Shown here: piece by piece, positions 6,420-13,099 of the stretch
Numbering within the stretch: position 1 is the first letter of the stretch
How the letters are laid out: the number at the start of each line of letters is the position of its first letter
From: M55B120 sp964426155
Lineage (GTDB): Bacteria > Actinomycetota > Humimicrobiia > Humimicrobiales > Humimicrobiaceae
NCBI GenBank assembly: GCA_964426155.1
Contig: CAYROY010000099.1
Coordinates: 1-14,389 of the forward strand
Reading direction: 5' to 3'
Length of the DNA: 14,389 bases
The notes under the pieces: generated by a model
The model's input: the letters and a program-made list of their open reading frames with translations, nothing else
Told to the model about the DNA's origin: nothing
Databases searched by the model: none
Made by a program: the position numbers and the translations under genes

Positions 6420-6452
6420 AAAATGGACCGGGTTAATAATCCGGTCCATTTT
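6420..6452 (+). terminator. Strong hairpin terminator after folD
   Basis: AAAATGGACCGG (6420-6431) and CCGGTCCATTTT (6441-6452) pair perfectly over 12 bp around a 9-base loop. The 3' arm ends in four Ts and the 5' arm is preceded by T-rich sequence, so it could work in both directions. It separates folD from the lipoprotein gene. Confidence 0.85.
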
Positions 6453-6509
6453 GCTACCCCGTTAAAAATTATAGAGATTCGAATATATATAATGAGAATC
6501 GAAAAGTAA

Positions 6510-6538
6510 TTGAACTGTGAAGAAAATAATTTTATTAT
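6510..6538 (+). promoter_or_regulatory. Candidate promoter of the DUF4349 gene
   Basis: TTGAAC (6510-6515) and TATTAT (6533-6538) are 17 bases apart and lie about 25 bases upstream of the ATG. The -10 is overlapped by an inverted repeat, AATAAT-ttt-ATTATT (6525-6539), that may be chance in this AT-rich stretch. A separate TATAAT occurs at 6488-6493 without a recognisable -35. Confidence 0.4.
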
Positions 6539-6562
6539 TAATAAGACAGAAGGGAGAATTAT

Positions 6563-7519
6563 ATGAATTTTAAGATGGATAAAAAAAGATTTTTAGTCCT
6601 GCTCATCATTCTTGTACTATTTTTGCTTTCAGCGTTTACCGGCTGCGGAATAGAAAATCAAATTACGGCCCCGGAAGGGAAAGGTTATATAGAAGAGGGA
6701 ATACCTGTTGCAGCGGAGGAGGAATTAGCAGAGGAAGCCCCTTCAAGAGAAATGCCGCAGGAAGATTATGCAGCAGCTGAAGATGAAACATATGGAGAAG
6801 AAGCAAAATACAGCGATACTGCAAGTGTTGAAAGCCGTAAGGTTATAAAAACAGCCTATATTGACCTTGAAGTAGGTGAAGGAGAATTTGAAAAGATAGT
6901 TTTTGACATTACACGGCTTGCTGAAAAAAACGGAGGTTTTGTCTCACATACCAGCAGTTATTCTGATTCAGAGGGCAATCTTACTGGCGGTAATATTACA
7001 ATAAGGATACCTCACGACAGATATAATCCTGCACTTGATCTGATAAAAGATATGGGTACTGTAAAAAGCATATCGGTATCGGGTCAGGACGTAACCCAGG
7101 AATATACAGATCTTGAGAGCAGATTGAGAAATATGCAGGCCCAGGAAGAGGTTCTTCTCGACCTTATGGCAGAATCAGACAATGTAAGTGATAGCATAGA
7201 AGTACAGAGGGAGCTCAGTAATGTCCAGGAACAGATTGAAATGATTAAAGGAAGAATGAATTATCTTGACAACATGGTAACCTTCTCAACTATAGATGTA
7301 TACATTCACGAACCAGAACCAATTTCAGAATCAGCTGGCTGGGGATTCATTGAAGCATTAAAAAAGGGGTTGCGAGGAGCAGTTACAGTTTTTAATTTTG
7401 TTGTTATATTTATTATAGCTGCAAGTCCTGTGATCTTACTTATAGCAATAATTATAATAATAATCTGGCTCATAATAAGAGCTAGAAAAAGGAAAAAAGG
7501 GCAAATAGATAAGAAATAG
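6563..7519 (+). CDS. DUF4349-domain lipoprotein with C-terminal membrane segment
   Basis: The 318-residue protein starts with a lipoprotein signal peptide: Lys-rich start, hydrophobic 10-25, lipobox FTGC with Cys28. An acidic, low-complexity linker (about 35-90) follows, then a DUF4349 domain from RKVIKTAYIDLEV (92-104) through ITIRIPHDRY (145-154) and QDVTQEYTDLESRLRNMQAQEEVLLDL. A coiled coil runs over about 177-235 and a beta strand FSTIDVYIHEPEP over 241-253. A long hydrophobic segment (about 277-306) and a basic tail RARKRKKGQIDKK end the protein. It should sit on the outside of the cytoplasmic membrane, tethered by both a lipid and a helix. The biochemical role of DUF4349 is not established. 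Shine-Dalgarno AGGGAG lies 7 bases before the ATG. It stands between terminators or promoters, so it is probably transcribed alone. Confidence 0.88.
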   Translation: MNFKMDKKRFLVLLIILVLFLLSAFTGCGIENQITAPEGKGYIEEGIPVAAEEELAEEAPSREMPQEDYAAAEDETYGEEAKYSDTASVESRKVIKTAYIDLEVGEGEFEKIVFDITRLAEKNGGFVSHTSSYSDSEGNLTGGNITIRIPHDRYNPALDLIKDMGTVKSISVSGQDVTQEYTDLESRLRNMQAQEEVLLDLMAESDNVSDSIEVQRELSNVQEQIEMIKGRMNYLDNMVTFSTIDVYIHEPEPISESAGWGFIEALKKGLRGAVTVFNFVVIFIIAASPVILLIAIIIIIIWLIIRARKRKKGQIDKK

Positions 7520-7545
7520 GATTCTTAAAATAGAAATAATTATAT

Positions 7546-7560
7546 AAAGGCAGGCCTTTT
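7546..7560 (+). terminator. Short hairpin with T-run after the DUF4349 gene
   Basis: AAAGG (7546-7550) pairs with CCTTT (7555-7559) around the loop CAGG, with a T-run of four at 7557-7560. The stem is only 5 bp, so it is a weak rho-independent terminator at best. Confidence 0.35.
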
Positions 7561-7643
7561 GATCCATAAAGGTTCTGCATTTATAATTAATTAAAACTAT
7601 TTGATTTATAGATTAATTGTTAAAGGATATTATTTTCCAAATA

Positions 7644-7674
7644 TTGTTATCTAAAAAAATTAATATGGTATAAT
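7644..7674 (+). promoter_or_regulatory. Extended -10 promoter of eno
   Basis: TGGTATAAT (7666-7674) combines a perfect -10 with the TGn extension. TTGTTA (7644-7649) at a 19-base spacing is a possible -35. Predicted transcription start is near 7681, about 40 bases before the enolase ATG. Confidence 0.6.
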
Positions 7675-7723
7675 ACCTAAGGTTTTAATAATATAGCCAA
7701 AACAGCAAAAAGGGAGATTACAA

Positions 7724-9016
7724 ATGAGCGAGTGGACGGAAATAACAGCTATACAGGCAAGAGAAATACTGGATTCCAGGGGGAACCCTACAGTTGAGGT
7801 GGAAACCGAACTTAATGATGGGACAGTAGGAAGAGCCTCAGTACCCTCAGGAGCATCAACGGGTGCTTTTGAAGCAGTAGAGCTAAGGGATGAAGATAAG
7901 AATAGATATAATGGAAAAGGAGTTCTAAATGCCATTGAAAATATTAATTCATTTATAGCACCTGAGCTTGAAGGAATGGATGCTCTTTATCAGAGGGAAA
8001 TAGACAGTGTTATGCTTGAGCTGGATGGTACTGAGAATAAATCAAAAATGGGGGCGAATGCAATACTGGGTGTATCCCTTTCTGTCGCAAAGGCTGTTGC
8101 ACTGTCGCTGGAGATGCCTCTTTACAGATATATTGGCGGAGTTAATGGACATATACTTCCTGTTCCAATGATGAATATACTTAATGGAGGAAAGCATGCT
8201 GATAATAGTGTAGATCTTCAGGAATTTATGATAATGCCCCTGGGTGCAGGTTCATTTATAGAAGCTCTTAGAATGAGTTCAGAAGTATTTCATAGATTAA
8301 AATCGGTGCTTGGAAAAGAAGGGTTAAGCACCGCAGTAGGAGATGAGGGAGGATTTGCTCCGGATCTCAACACTAATGAAGATGCCATAAAATATATAAT
8401 AAAGGCTGTAGAACAGTCAGGTTATAAACCGGGCAAGGATATATATATAGCTCTTGATCCAGCCTCAACAGAATTTTTTAAAAATGGAAAGTATGAACTT
8501 CAGGGAGAGGGGAAGACGCTGACATCTGCCGGGTTGGTAGATTATTATATAGAACTGGTTAAAAAGTATCCGATTATTTCTATAGAAGACGGAATGGCAG
8601 AGGAAGACTGGGAAGGCTGGAAGCTGCTTACCGAAAAACTGGGTAAAAGTATCCAGATCGTGGGAGATGATCTTTTTGTTACAAACACTGGAAGGCTAAA
8701 AAAAGGAATTGAGAAGAGCGTGGCCAATTCTATTCTCATAAAAGTAAATCAGATAGGTACATTATCCGAGACTATAGATGCGATAGAAATGGCATACAGA
8801 GCTGGATATACAGCAATTATATCGCACCGGTCAGGAGAAACCGAGGATACCACCATTGCAGATATCGTTGTAGGTCTCAATGCAGGACAGATAAAAACTG
8901 GTGCCCCATCGAGAACTGACAGGGTCTGCAAGTATAATCAGCTGCTCCGTATCGAAGAAGATCTGGATGAAGAAGCTTGCTATCCAGGTATGAAGGCATT
9001 CTATAATCTGAAATAG
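7724..9016 (+). CDS. eno: Enolase (phosphopyruvate hydratase)
   Basis: Enolase converts 2-phosphoglycerate to phosphoenolpyruvate in glycolysis/gluconeogenesis; the bacterial enzyme is cytosolic and Mg-dependent. The 430-residue length is standard. Visible sites: the SGAST mobile loop (42-46), general acid Glu208 in GDEGG, Mg ligands Asp245 (ALDPAS), Glu288 (SIEDG) and Asp315 (GDD), catalytic base Lys340 (ILIKVNQIGT), SHRSGETED (367-375), and Lys391 near the C-terminus. The domain order is intact with nothing missing. ATG start with AGGGAG 7 bases upstream. The stop is followed by a run of eight Ts (9017-9024), but no clear stem precedes it. The septum-formation gene (FtsB/DivIC) that often follows eno in Gram-positives is absent; an unknown gene is there instead. 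Confidence 0.98.
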   Translation: MSEWTEITAIQAREILDSRGNPTVEVETELNDGTVGRASVPSGASTGAFEAVELRDEDKNRYNGKGVLNAIENINSFIAPELEGMDALYQREIDSVMLELDGTENKSKMGANAILGVSLSVAKAVALSLEMPLYRYIGGVNGHILPVPMMNILNGGKHADNSVDLQEFMIMPLGAGSFIEALRMSSEVFHRLKSVLGKEGLSTAVGDEGGFAPDLNTNEDAIKYIIKAVEQSGYKPGKDIYIALDPASTEFFKNGKYELQGEGKTLTSAGLVDYYIELVKKYPIISIEDGMAEEDWEGWKLLTEKLGKSIQIVGDDLFVTNTGRLKKGIEKSVANSILIKVNQIGTLSETIDAIEMAYRAGYTAIISHRSGETEDTTIADIVVGLNAGQIKTGAPSRTDRVCKYNQLLRIEEDLDEEACYPGMKAFYNLK

Positions 9017-9129
9017 TTTTTTTTAGTTTCTTTTCAGTGATTTTAGAATTATTGACATAAAAAATAGATTTATAAACAATGATATTCTCAACAATATAAT
9101 TTATATAGTAAAGGTTTTTAAAAGATAAG

Positions 9130-9867
9130 ATGGATTTAAATGAAAAGATCAGAAAAGTCCTGAAAGACACAGAGGTACTCCTTGACCCTGAAGAGTTAAT
9201 ATCATCTTATCATTCTACCACCGTGAGATATTATTTACTTGCCGTACCCATGTATCTTCGATTTGAAGGCAGAAGTGAAGACTCGGAGACTATAGTCAGA
9301 GAGGGTAAGATAACATGGCAGAAGCCAAAACTACTTACCCCATATTATATGCTCAGGGTTGAAGGTTTTAGCGAAGAAGCAAAAAGAGCATTTGAGATGT
9401 TAGCTTCTGAAGATAGTGATCTTGCGATGATCCTATACAAGCTGAGACTTGCAAAAAATACAGAGAAGATCGATATAGTATCAGAGTCATTTGAAAACGT
9501 ATTAAAAAAAATCATTAATGATATACAAAAGAGAAAAGATAAAAATACTGCGATAATAAAAGGTGTAGATGAGTTCTGGGATGTATCGCTTTCAAAGTTT
9601 ACCCAGGAGCTTATGGCCAGGAGTGTGTATTTTTCACAGCTTCCGGATATGCTGGAAAGTAGTGCTATAGGTATCAACGGCCGCGGTTTTCCTGTTATAA
9701 AAAGAGACTCCTCGGGAATACCCATAGCTGCCCTCAGAGAAATAGAGATCCTGTTTAAATTATTTGAAAAAAATGAGGTTAAGCCAAAAAGGCTTAAAGA
9801 AGAACTTGACCGGTGGGGTGTTTTTGAGCATTATCAGGATAGATTCTTCAGATATTTCAGAAAGTAA
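9130..9867 (+). CDS. Uncharacterised protein of 245 residues
   Basis: I do not recognise the family. The protein is soluble, mixed alpha/beta and cysteine-free, with no signal peptide or membrane helix. It begins with a helix (1-30). A Tyr/Arg-rich stretch with an aromatic strand (VRYYLLAVPMYLRFEG, 32-47) follows, then PYYMLRVEGFSEEAKRAFEML (71-91), which looks like a small domain boundary. Helices (95-170), a GINGRGFPVIKRDSSGIP loop (181-198) and a basic, aromatic C-terminus (FEHYQDRFFRYFRK) come after that. Codon usage looks like its neighbours. The ATG at 9130 has no good Shine-Dalgarno (AAAGG is 15 bases away), so translation may be weak. It lies 113 bases after eno. Its own promoter is possible: TTGACA at 9052-9057 has only AACAAT at 17 bases, and a TATAAT at 9095-9100 lacks a -35. 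Confidence 0.8.
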   Translation: MDLNEKIRKVLKDTEVLLDPEELISSYHSTTVRYYLLAVPMYLRFEGRSEDSETIVREGKITWQKPKLLTPYYMLRVEGFSEEAKRAFEMLASEDSDLAMILYKLRLAKNTEKIDIVSESFENVLKKIINDIQKRKDKNTAIIKGVDEFWDVSLSKFTQELMARSVYFSQLPDMLESSAIGINGRGFPVIKRDSSGIPIAALREIEILFKLFEKNEVKPKRLKEELDRWGVFEHYQDRFFRYFRK

Positions 9868-9890
9868 TAGTAATCTCAAAGTCTATGACT

Positions 9891-11020
9891 CTATCGGGTT
9901 TTGATAGGATGTTTCCTTATAATTGCAAGAATTAAAAGGGCTGACATAAATATAATCGGCATTAACATTGAAATAAATAAGTTTTGAATTGCTAAAAATC
10001 TAATTAAAAATGGAGCCATCCCGCCACTAAAAAATTGTAAGACAAAAAGTATGGTGAGTGCAGTATCTTTTTCTGAACCAAATATTAACCCTGTAGAGGA
10101 AACGAGTAATGGTATTATACCTGAAAAACCCAGACCTGCAATTACTGCTCCCATAAAATTTATTATCTGTGTTGAAGGAAAAATTAAAAGGACCAGACCT
10201 AATATACTAATAATAGATAAACCTGTTAACAAAATACCAGATTCATATTTATATGATAAAAAGCTTACCAGCAGTCTTCCTAAGAGTATACCTGTCCAGA
10301 ATAAGGACACAATAAGACTTGCACTATAAAGGTCAAATGATTTGTCAATTCTAAAAAAAGTTGGCGACCAGGAAAAAACTGTTACCATAGAAATCATACA
10401 CAGAAACATTAAAATCCCTGTAGAAATTAAATATTTATTTTTATCTTTATCTTTAAATATTTTTTTACAGAAGTGATTTTACTTTTTTTGGGTAAACCCG
10501 AGCCGGCTCTCTTTCTTTTATTTTTAAAAAGATAAGAAATAAAAGAGATTACAGCAAGACCTATAACCGCAAGATAAATGAACTTCCAGTTTATCTGATT
10601 ATCCAACAGGCCTGAAGCAAAAAATGGTGCAGCCAGTGCGCCAGTTGCAAAAAAACTGTATCCTAAATTAACTACGCTATCCTTGTTTTTTACTTCTCCC
10701 TCAAGTATGCTGATATTAGCGTCCATAAGTATTATTCCTGCCAGAAATCCAGAAGAAAAATAAAGCAAATAAAAAATGAATAAGGATGTTGTAATAATTA
10801 ATCCTGCTAATACAGGTATTAGCACAATATATGAGAATATAACCACATTTATAATATTAAATTTTCTGTTCAGAAATATAAAAGTAATAGTTCCTATAAC
10901 CTGGCCGATTAAAATCAAAGATGTTATAAGATTTATATTTTCGGGCGGTACATTAAAATAAGCACCTATATCTATAAGGATGGGACTTGCAAGCATCATG
11001 AAAAAATTAAAAGTAAACAT
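9891..11020 (-). pseudogene. MFS transporter split by a one-base frameshift
   Basis: Two minus-strand reading frames encode the two halves of a major-facilitator transporter. The N-terminal half (11020 down to 10427, 197 residues) has about six hydrophobic helices and ends in the basic central loop. The C-terminal half (open from about 10466 down to 9891) holds the other helices, with the FSWSP, GRLLVSFL and AGLGFSGIIPLLVS segments typical of MFS carriers. They join if one A is added to the A7 run in the minus-strand sequence GTAAAAAAATATTT (window bases 10460-10466). The loop then reads TSVKKIFKDKDKNKYLIST, and the protein is 376 residues. A7 is in the correct phase for -1 slippage (A AAA AAA), so full-length protein might still be made. 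The frame is also open upstream of ATG 11020 for 18 codons (LEEKHPKNYLAESPYFIS), but without a standard start codon, so TM1 may be truncated. The substrate is unknown. This is the only minus-strand gene in the window. Confidence 0.75.
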
Positions 11021-11318
11021 TGATATGAAGTAAGGAGATTCAGCTAAATAATTTTTAGGATGTTTCTCTTCAAGTTATCTGCTTCTTATAAAGTTATTTA
11101 AAACTTAAAAACTTTCTAATAATGTCCCAGGCATAGTATAATATTACACATAAATATTTTTTTGAAGTTAAATGTTAAATATCTGTATGGAAATATAAAT
11201 AAGTTGCGTTAAAATCCATCCCGGATTGGATATAAGGATTAATAAAGATCAATAATTGTCTAAGATAGTTGTCTGAAAGTATAAAAGGGATTTTTCAATA
11301 CAGCTTCGTTAGTAGTAA
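11021..11318. other. Divergent intergenic region between the MFS gene and the adenosyltransferase gene
   Basis: About 300 bases, strongly AT-rich. A plus-strand TATAAT (11137-11142) with a poor TTTCTA -35 (11113-11118) is the best promoter candidate. ATCC (11214-11217) and GGAT form a minor inverted repeat. I see no B12-riboswitch core (no GCCACTG-type B12 box), although a cobalamin enzyme follows. Confidence 0.5.
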
Positions 11319-11882
11319 ATGGCATCTGGCATAAATGACAAGATGAATAAAAACAGAGGACTGGTCCTGGTAAATACCGGAACAGGAAAGGGTAAGACTA
11401 CTGCTGCCCTTGGAACTGCATTGAGAGCTGCCGGGCACGGTAAAAAAGTCCTTATACTTCAATTTATAAAAGGATCATGGAAAACAGGAGAATTAAAAAT
11501 AATGAAAAGACTAAAACCTGAAATAGATATGATTCAGCTTGGAAAGGGTTTTATAGATATAGAAGATGGCAGATTGAAGATAACACGAAAAGATAGGGAC
11601 AACGCAGTCAGGTCATTCAGGCTAGCACGAGAGAAAATAATTAGCGGTTGTTACGATCTGGTAATACTTGATGAATTAATAAACCTTATAGCATACGGTA
11701 TGATAGATACAGAAGAAGTTATTAAATTGATAGAGGATAGGCCCGTGGGAATGGATCTGGTATTGACAGGAAGGGGAGCTCCGGATGAACTAATAAATAT
11801 TGCGGATACGGTTACCGATATGCAGGAAGTAAAGCATGCCTACAGTAAGGGGATAAAGGCAAAGAAGGGTATAGAATATTAA
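11319..11882 (+). CDS. cobO: Cob(I)alamin / cob(I)yrinate a,c-diamide adenosyltransferase (CobO/BtuR/CobA family)
   Basis: The enzyme transfers the 5'-deoxyadenosyl group from ATP to Co(I) corrinoids, making the adenosylated cofactor. The 187-residue protein shows the family order: VNTGTGKGKTTAALGTALRAAGHG (18-41) with the unusual P-loop GTGKGKTT (21-28), VLILQFIKGSW (44-54), GRLKITRKDRDNA (84-96), the Walker-B-like YDLVILDELI (112-121), LVLTGRGAPDELI (147-159), and the C-terminal KHAYSKGIKAKKGIEY. Length is typical (about 170-200). The ATG at 11319 lacks a clear Shine-Dalgarno; ATG 11343 (MNKNRGLV) is an alternative start that keeps all motifs. No other corrinoid biosynthesis gene is in the window, so it could act in salvage. 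Identification is by motif. Confidence 0.93.
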   Translation: MASGINDKMNKNRGLVLVNTGTGKGKTTAALGTALRAAGHGKKVLILQFIKGSWKTGELKIMKRLKPEIDMIQLGKGFIDIEDGRLKITRKDRDNAVRSFRLAREKIISGCYDLVILDELINLIAYGMIDTEEVIKLIEDRPVGMDLVLTGRGAPDELINIADTVTDMQEVKHAYSKGIKAKKGIEY

Positions 11883-11954
11883 TCCAGAAGTATAAAATCT
11901 GTGACAACTATCAATTACAGAAAAATTTTTGGTAAGAAACTGGAGGGAATTTTA

Positions 11955-12008
11955 ATGGAGTGCACATACAACAGGTCTATAGAATATTTTATTGAGCTTA
12001 ACAAATAA
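11955..12008 (+). CDS. Possible 17-residue small ORF with a strong Shine-Dalgarno
   Basis: ATG at 11955 opens a 17-codon frame (MECTYNRSIEYFIELNK) ending with TAA at 12006-12008. GGAGG (11942-11946) lies 8 bases before the ATG, one of the best ribosome-binding sites in the window. That is odd for a meaningless ORF. A second mini-ORF (ATG 12012 to TAA 12050, MKVFLILIIGGM) starts three bases later in the same phase. They may be a leader peptide for the downstream methyltransferase gene, a small protein, or the eroded start of a former gene. No family is recognised. Confidence 0.35.
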   Translation: MECTYNRSIEYFIELNK

Positions 12009-12044
12009 GACATGAAAGTTTTCTTAATTCTTATTATAGGGGGT

Positions 12045-12579
12045 ATGTAATATAGAGATAAAGAGTTCCAGTTTCAAAGCAGAGGGTATAACATTTTATT
12101 ACCTCTGGTCTGGAAGTGCCAAAAAGTCAAAAATTATTTATCTTGGGATCGAGAAATTAAAAATAGAACAATTTTTAAAAAGTTTAAACAGGAAAGAATG
12201 TCAAAATAATGATATTCATATATCCGATGGCAAATATCTGGCATTGGAAAATAAAATAGCGGGTTATTTAAAAAAAGATATAAAGGATATTGATTTAGAG
12301 CCGCTATTCCTTATAGGGAGTGCGTTTGACAGAAATGTCTGGAGTATAACCCGTAAGGTGCCTTTTGGAAAAACATCGGATTATTCTTCGATAGCCTCTG
12401 CGGCCGGAAACAGCCGGGCCTGGCGGGCTGTGGGAAATTCACTGGGCAGAAATCCTCTAATGATCATAGTACCTTGCCATAGGATAATAAAAAGAAATGG
12501 TAAGGTAGGCGGGTTTTCTTCTGGTGCTGAATTGAAGAAAAAATTTCTTGAGATAGAAGGTGTAAGGATGGATGATTAG
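12045..12579 (+). pseudogene. ogt: Methylated-DNA-protein cysteine methyltransferase (Ogt/MGMT), start disrupted by an apparent one-base insertion
   Basis: The family removes alkyl groups from O6-alkylguanine in DNA by irreversible transfer to its own cysteine. The catalytic domain is intact: AFDRNVWSITRKVPFGKTSDYSSIASAAG, then RAVGNSLGRNPLMIIVPCHRIIKRNGKVGGF with the active PCHR cysteine, the Arg of RAVG and the Asn of RNP. The first standard start in this frame is TTG 12244, which gives only 111 residues. Upstream the same frame stays open back to a TAG at 12037-12039 and reads like the Ogt N-terminal domain (NIEIKSSSF, AEGITFYYLW, KIIYLGIEKL), but contains no ATG, GTG or TTG. ATG 12045 is followed directly by TAA. 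Deleting one T (12048) would give MNIEIKSSSF and a 177-residue protein, the family's normal length. Alternatives: initiation at ATA 12052 (GGGGG lies 8 bases upstream), +1 frameshifting, a short 111-residue product, or a sequencing error. Confidence 0.8.
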
Positions 12580-12665
12580 AACTTTTATTTCATTTTAAAA
12601 ATCCTTTAGTTTGTATTACATAACCTTTTGGATTTAAATTTTATTGGATAAGTCGATTCATCTGG

Positions 12666-12693
12666 TTGAAAAAGAGTATAGAGTTAATATAAT
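12666..12693 (+). promoter_or_regulatory. Sigma-70 promoter of the 99-residue Cys protein gene
   Basis: TTGAAA (12666-12671) and TATAAT (12688-12693) are separated by 16 bases. Predicted start is near 12700, leaving a leader of about 27 bases with AGGAG (12716-12720) 6 bases before the ATG. Confidence 0.7.
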
Positions 12694-12726
12694 GTAGTCA
12701 ATTGATAAAAAATACAGGAGATAAAT

Positions 12727-13026
12727 ATGAGTGGGTTTTTGGATAAAGTAAAAGACTTTTTTACAGTCCCTGAAGACAGCAGTTCAAAGTTTATTAGATT
12801 TAATGTTATATGTGGCAGATGTGGTGAAGAAATACCTGTAAGGGCGTCTAAGACAAGTGATATATCAAGAGTATACGAAGGCGAGGGTCCTTCAGGTGCG
12901 GAATACTTCTTAAGAAAAGAAATACTGGGAAATAATTGTAATAACCTTATTTATATAAGTATTTATTTTGGTCCAGGATATAGATTAATATCCAGGGAAA
13001 TAACAGGTGGAAAATTCGCTGATTGA
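12727..13026 (+). CDS. Conserved small protein with CxxC, possible zinc-binding
   Basis: The 99-residue protein begins with a short amphipathic helix (GFLDKVKDFFTVP, 3-15). A compact beta domain follows with Cys29-GR-Cys32-GEEIPVR, then EYFLRKEILGNNCNN (59-73; Cys71) and YRLISREITGGKF (85-97). The CGRCGEEI and LRKE / ISRE-GG pattern recalls a family of small uncharacterised bacterial proteins seen in several Gram-positive-like phyla; that memory is not a database result. The three Cys could bind a metal with one further ligand. No signal peptide or membrane helix. It has its own promoter and a good Shine-Dalgarno. It precedes glmU by 73 bases and may be partly co-transcribed with it. Function unknown. 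Confidence 0.85.
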   Translation: MSGFLDKVKDFFTVPEDSSSKFIRFNVICGRCGEEIPVRASKTSDISRVYEGEGPSGAEYFLRKEILGNNCNNLIYISIYFGPGYRLISREITGGKFAD

Positions 13027-13040
13027 TAATTTTATTTTAC

Positions 13041-13069
13041 TTAGATAAATAAAAATTTTATGTTACAAT
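13041..13069 (+). promoter_or_regulatory. Possible extended -10 promoter for glmU
   Basis: TGTTACAAT (13061-13069) is an extended -10, with TTAGAT (13041-13046) 17 bases upstream as a weak -35. Transcription would begin near 13076, 24 to 39 bases before the two candidate glmU start codons. Confidence 0.45.
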
Positions 13070-13099
13070 CAACCTGGATTTAATAAACGACCTTTTTAT

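Noticed and set aside
9017..9024. Run of eight Ts after eno as a rho-independent terminator
   Set aside because: No stem-loop could be drawn immediately upstream of the T-run.
10051..10329. Plus-strand open frame of 92 codons
   Set aside because: It is antisense to the C-terminal half of the MFS transporter, which gives clear hydrophobic helices on the minus strand.
11071..11073. TTG at 11073 as the true start of the MFS gene
   Set aside because: It is not in the frame of the N-terminal half; codon counting puts the in-frame triplet there as CTT, with a TAA just upstream.
11074..11318. Cobalamin riboswitch in front of the adenosyltransferase gene
   Set aside because: No B12-box-like GCCACTG or the expected multi-stem layout was seen; the region is simple AT-rich sequence.
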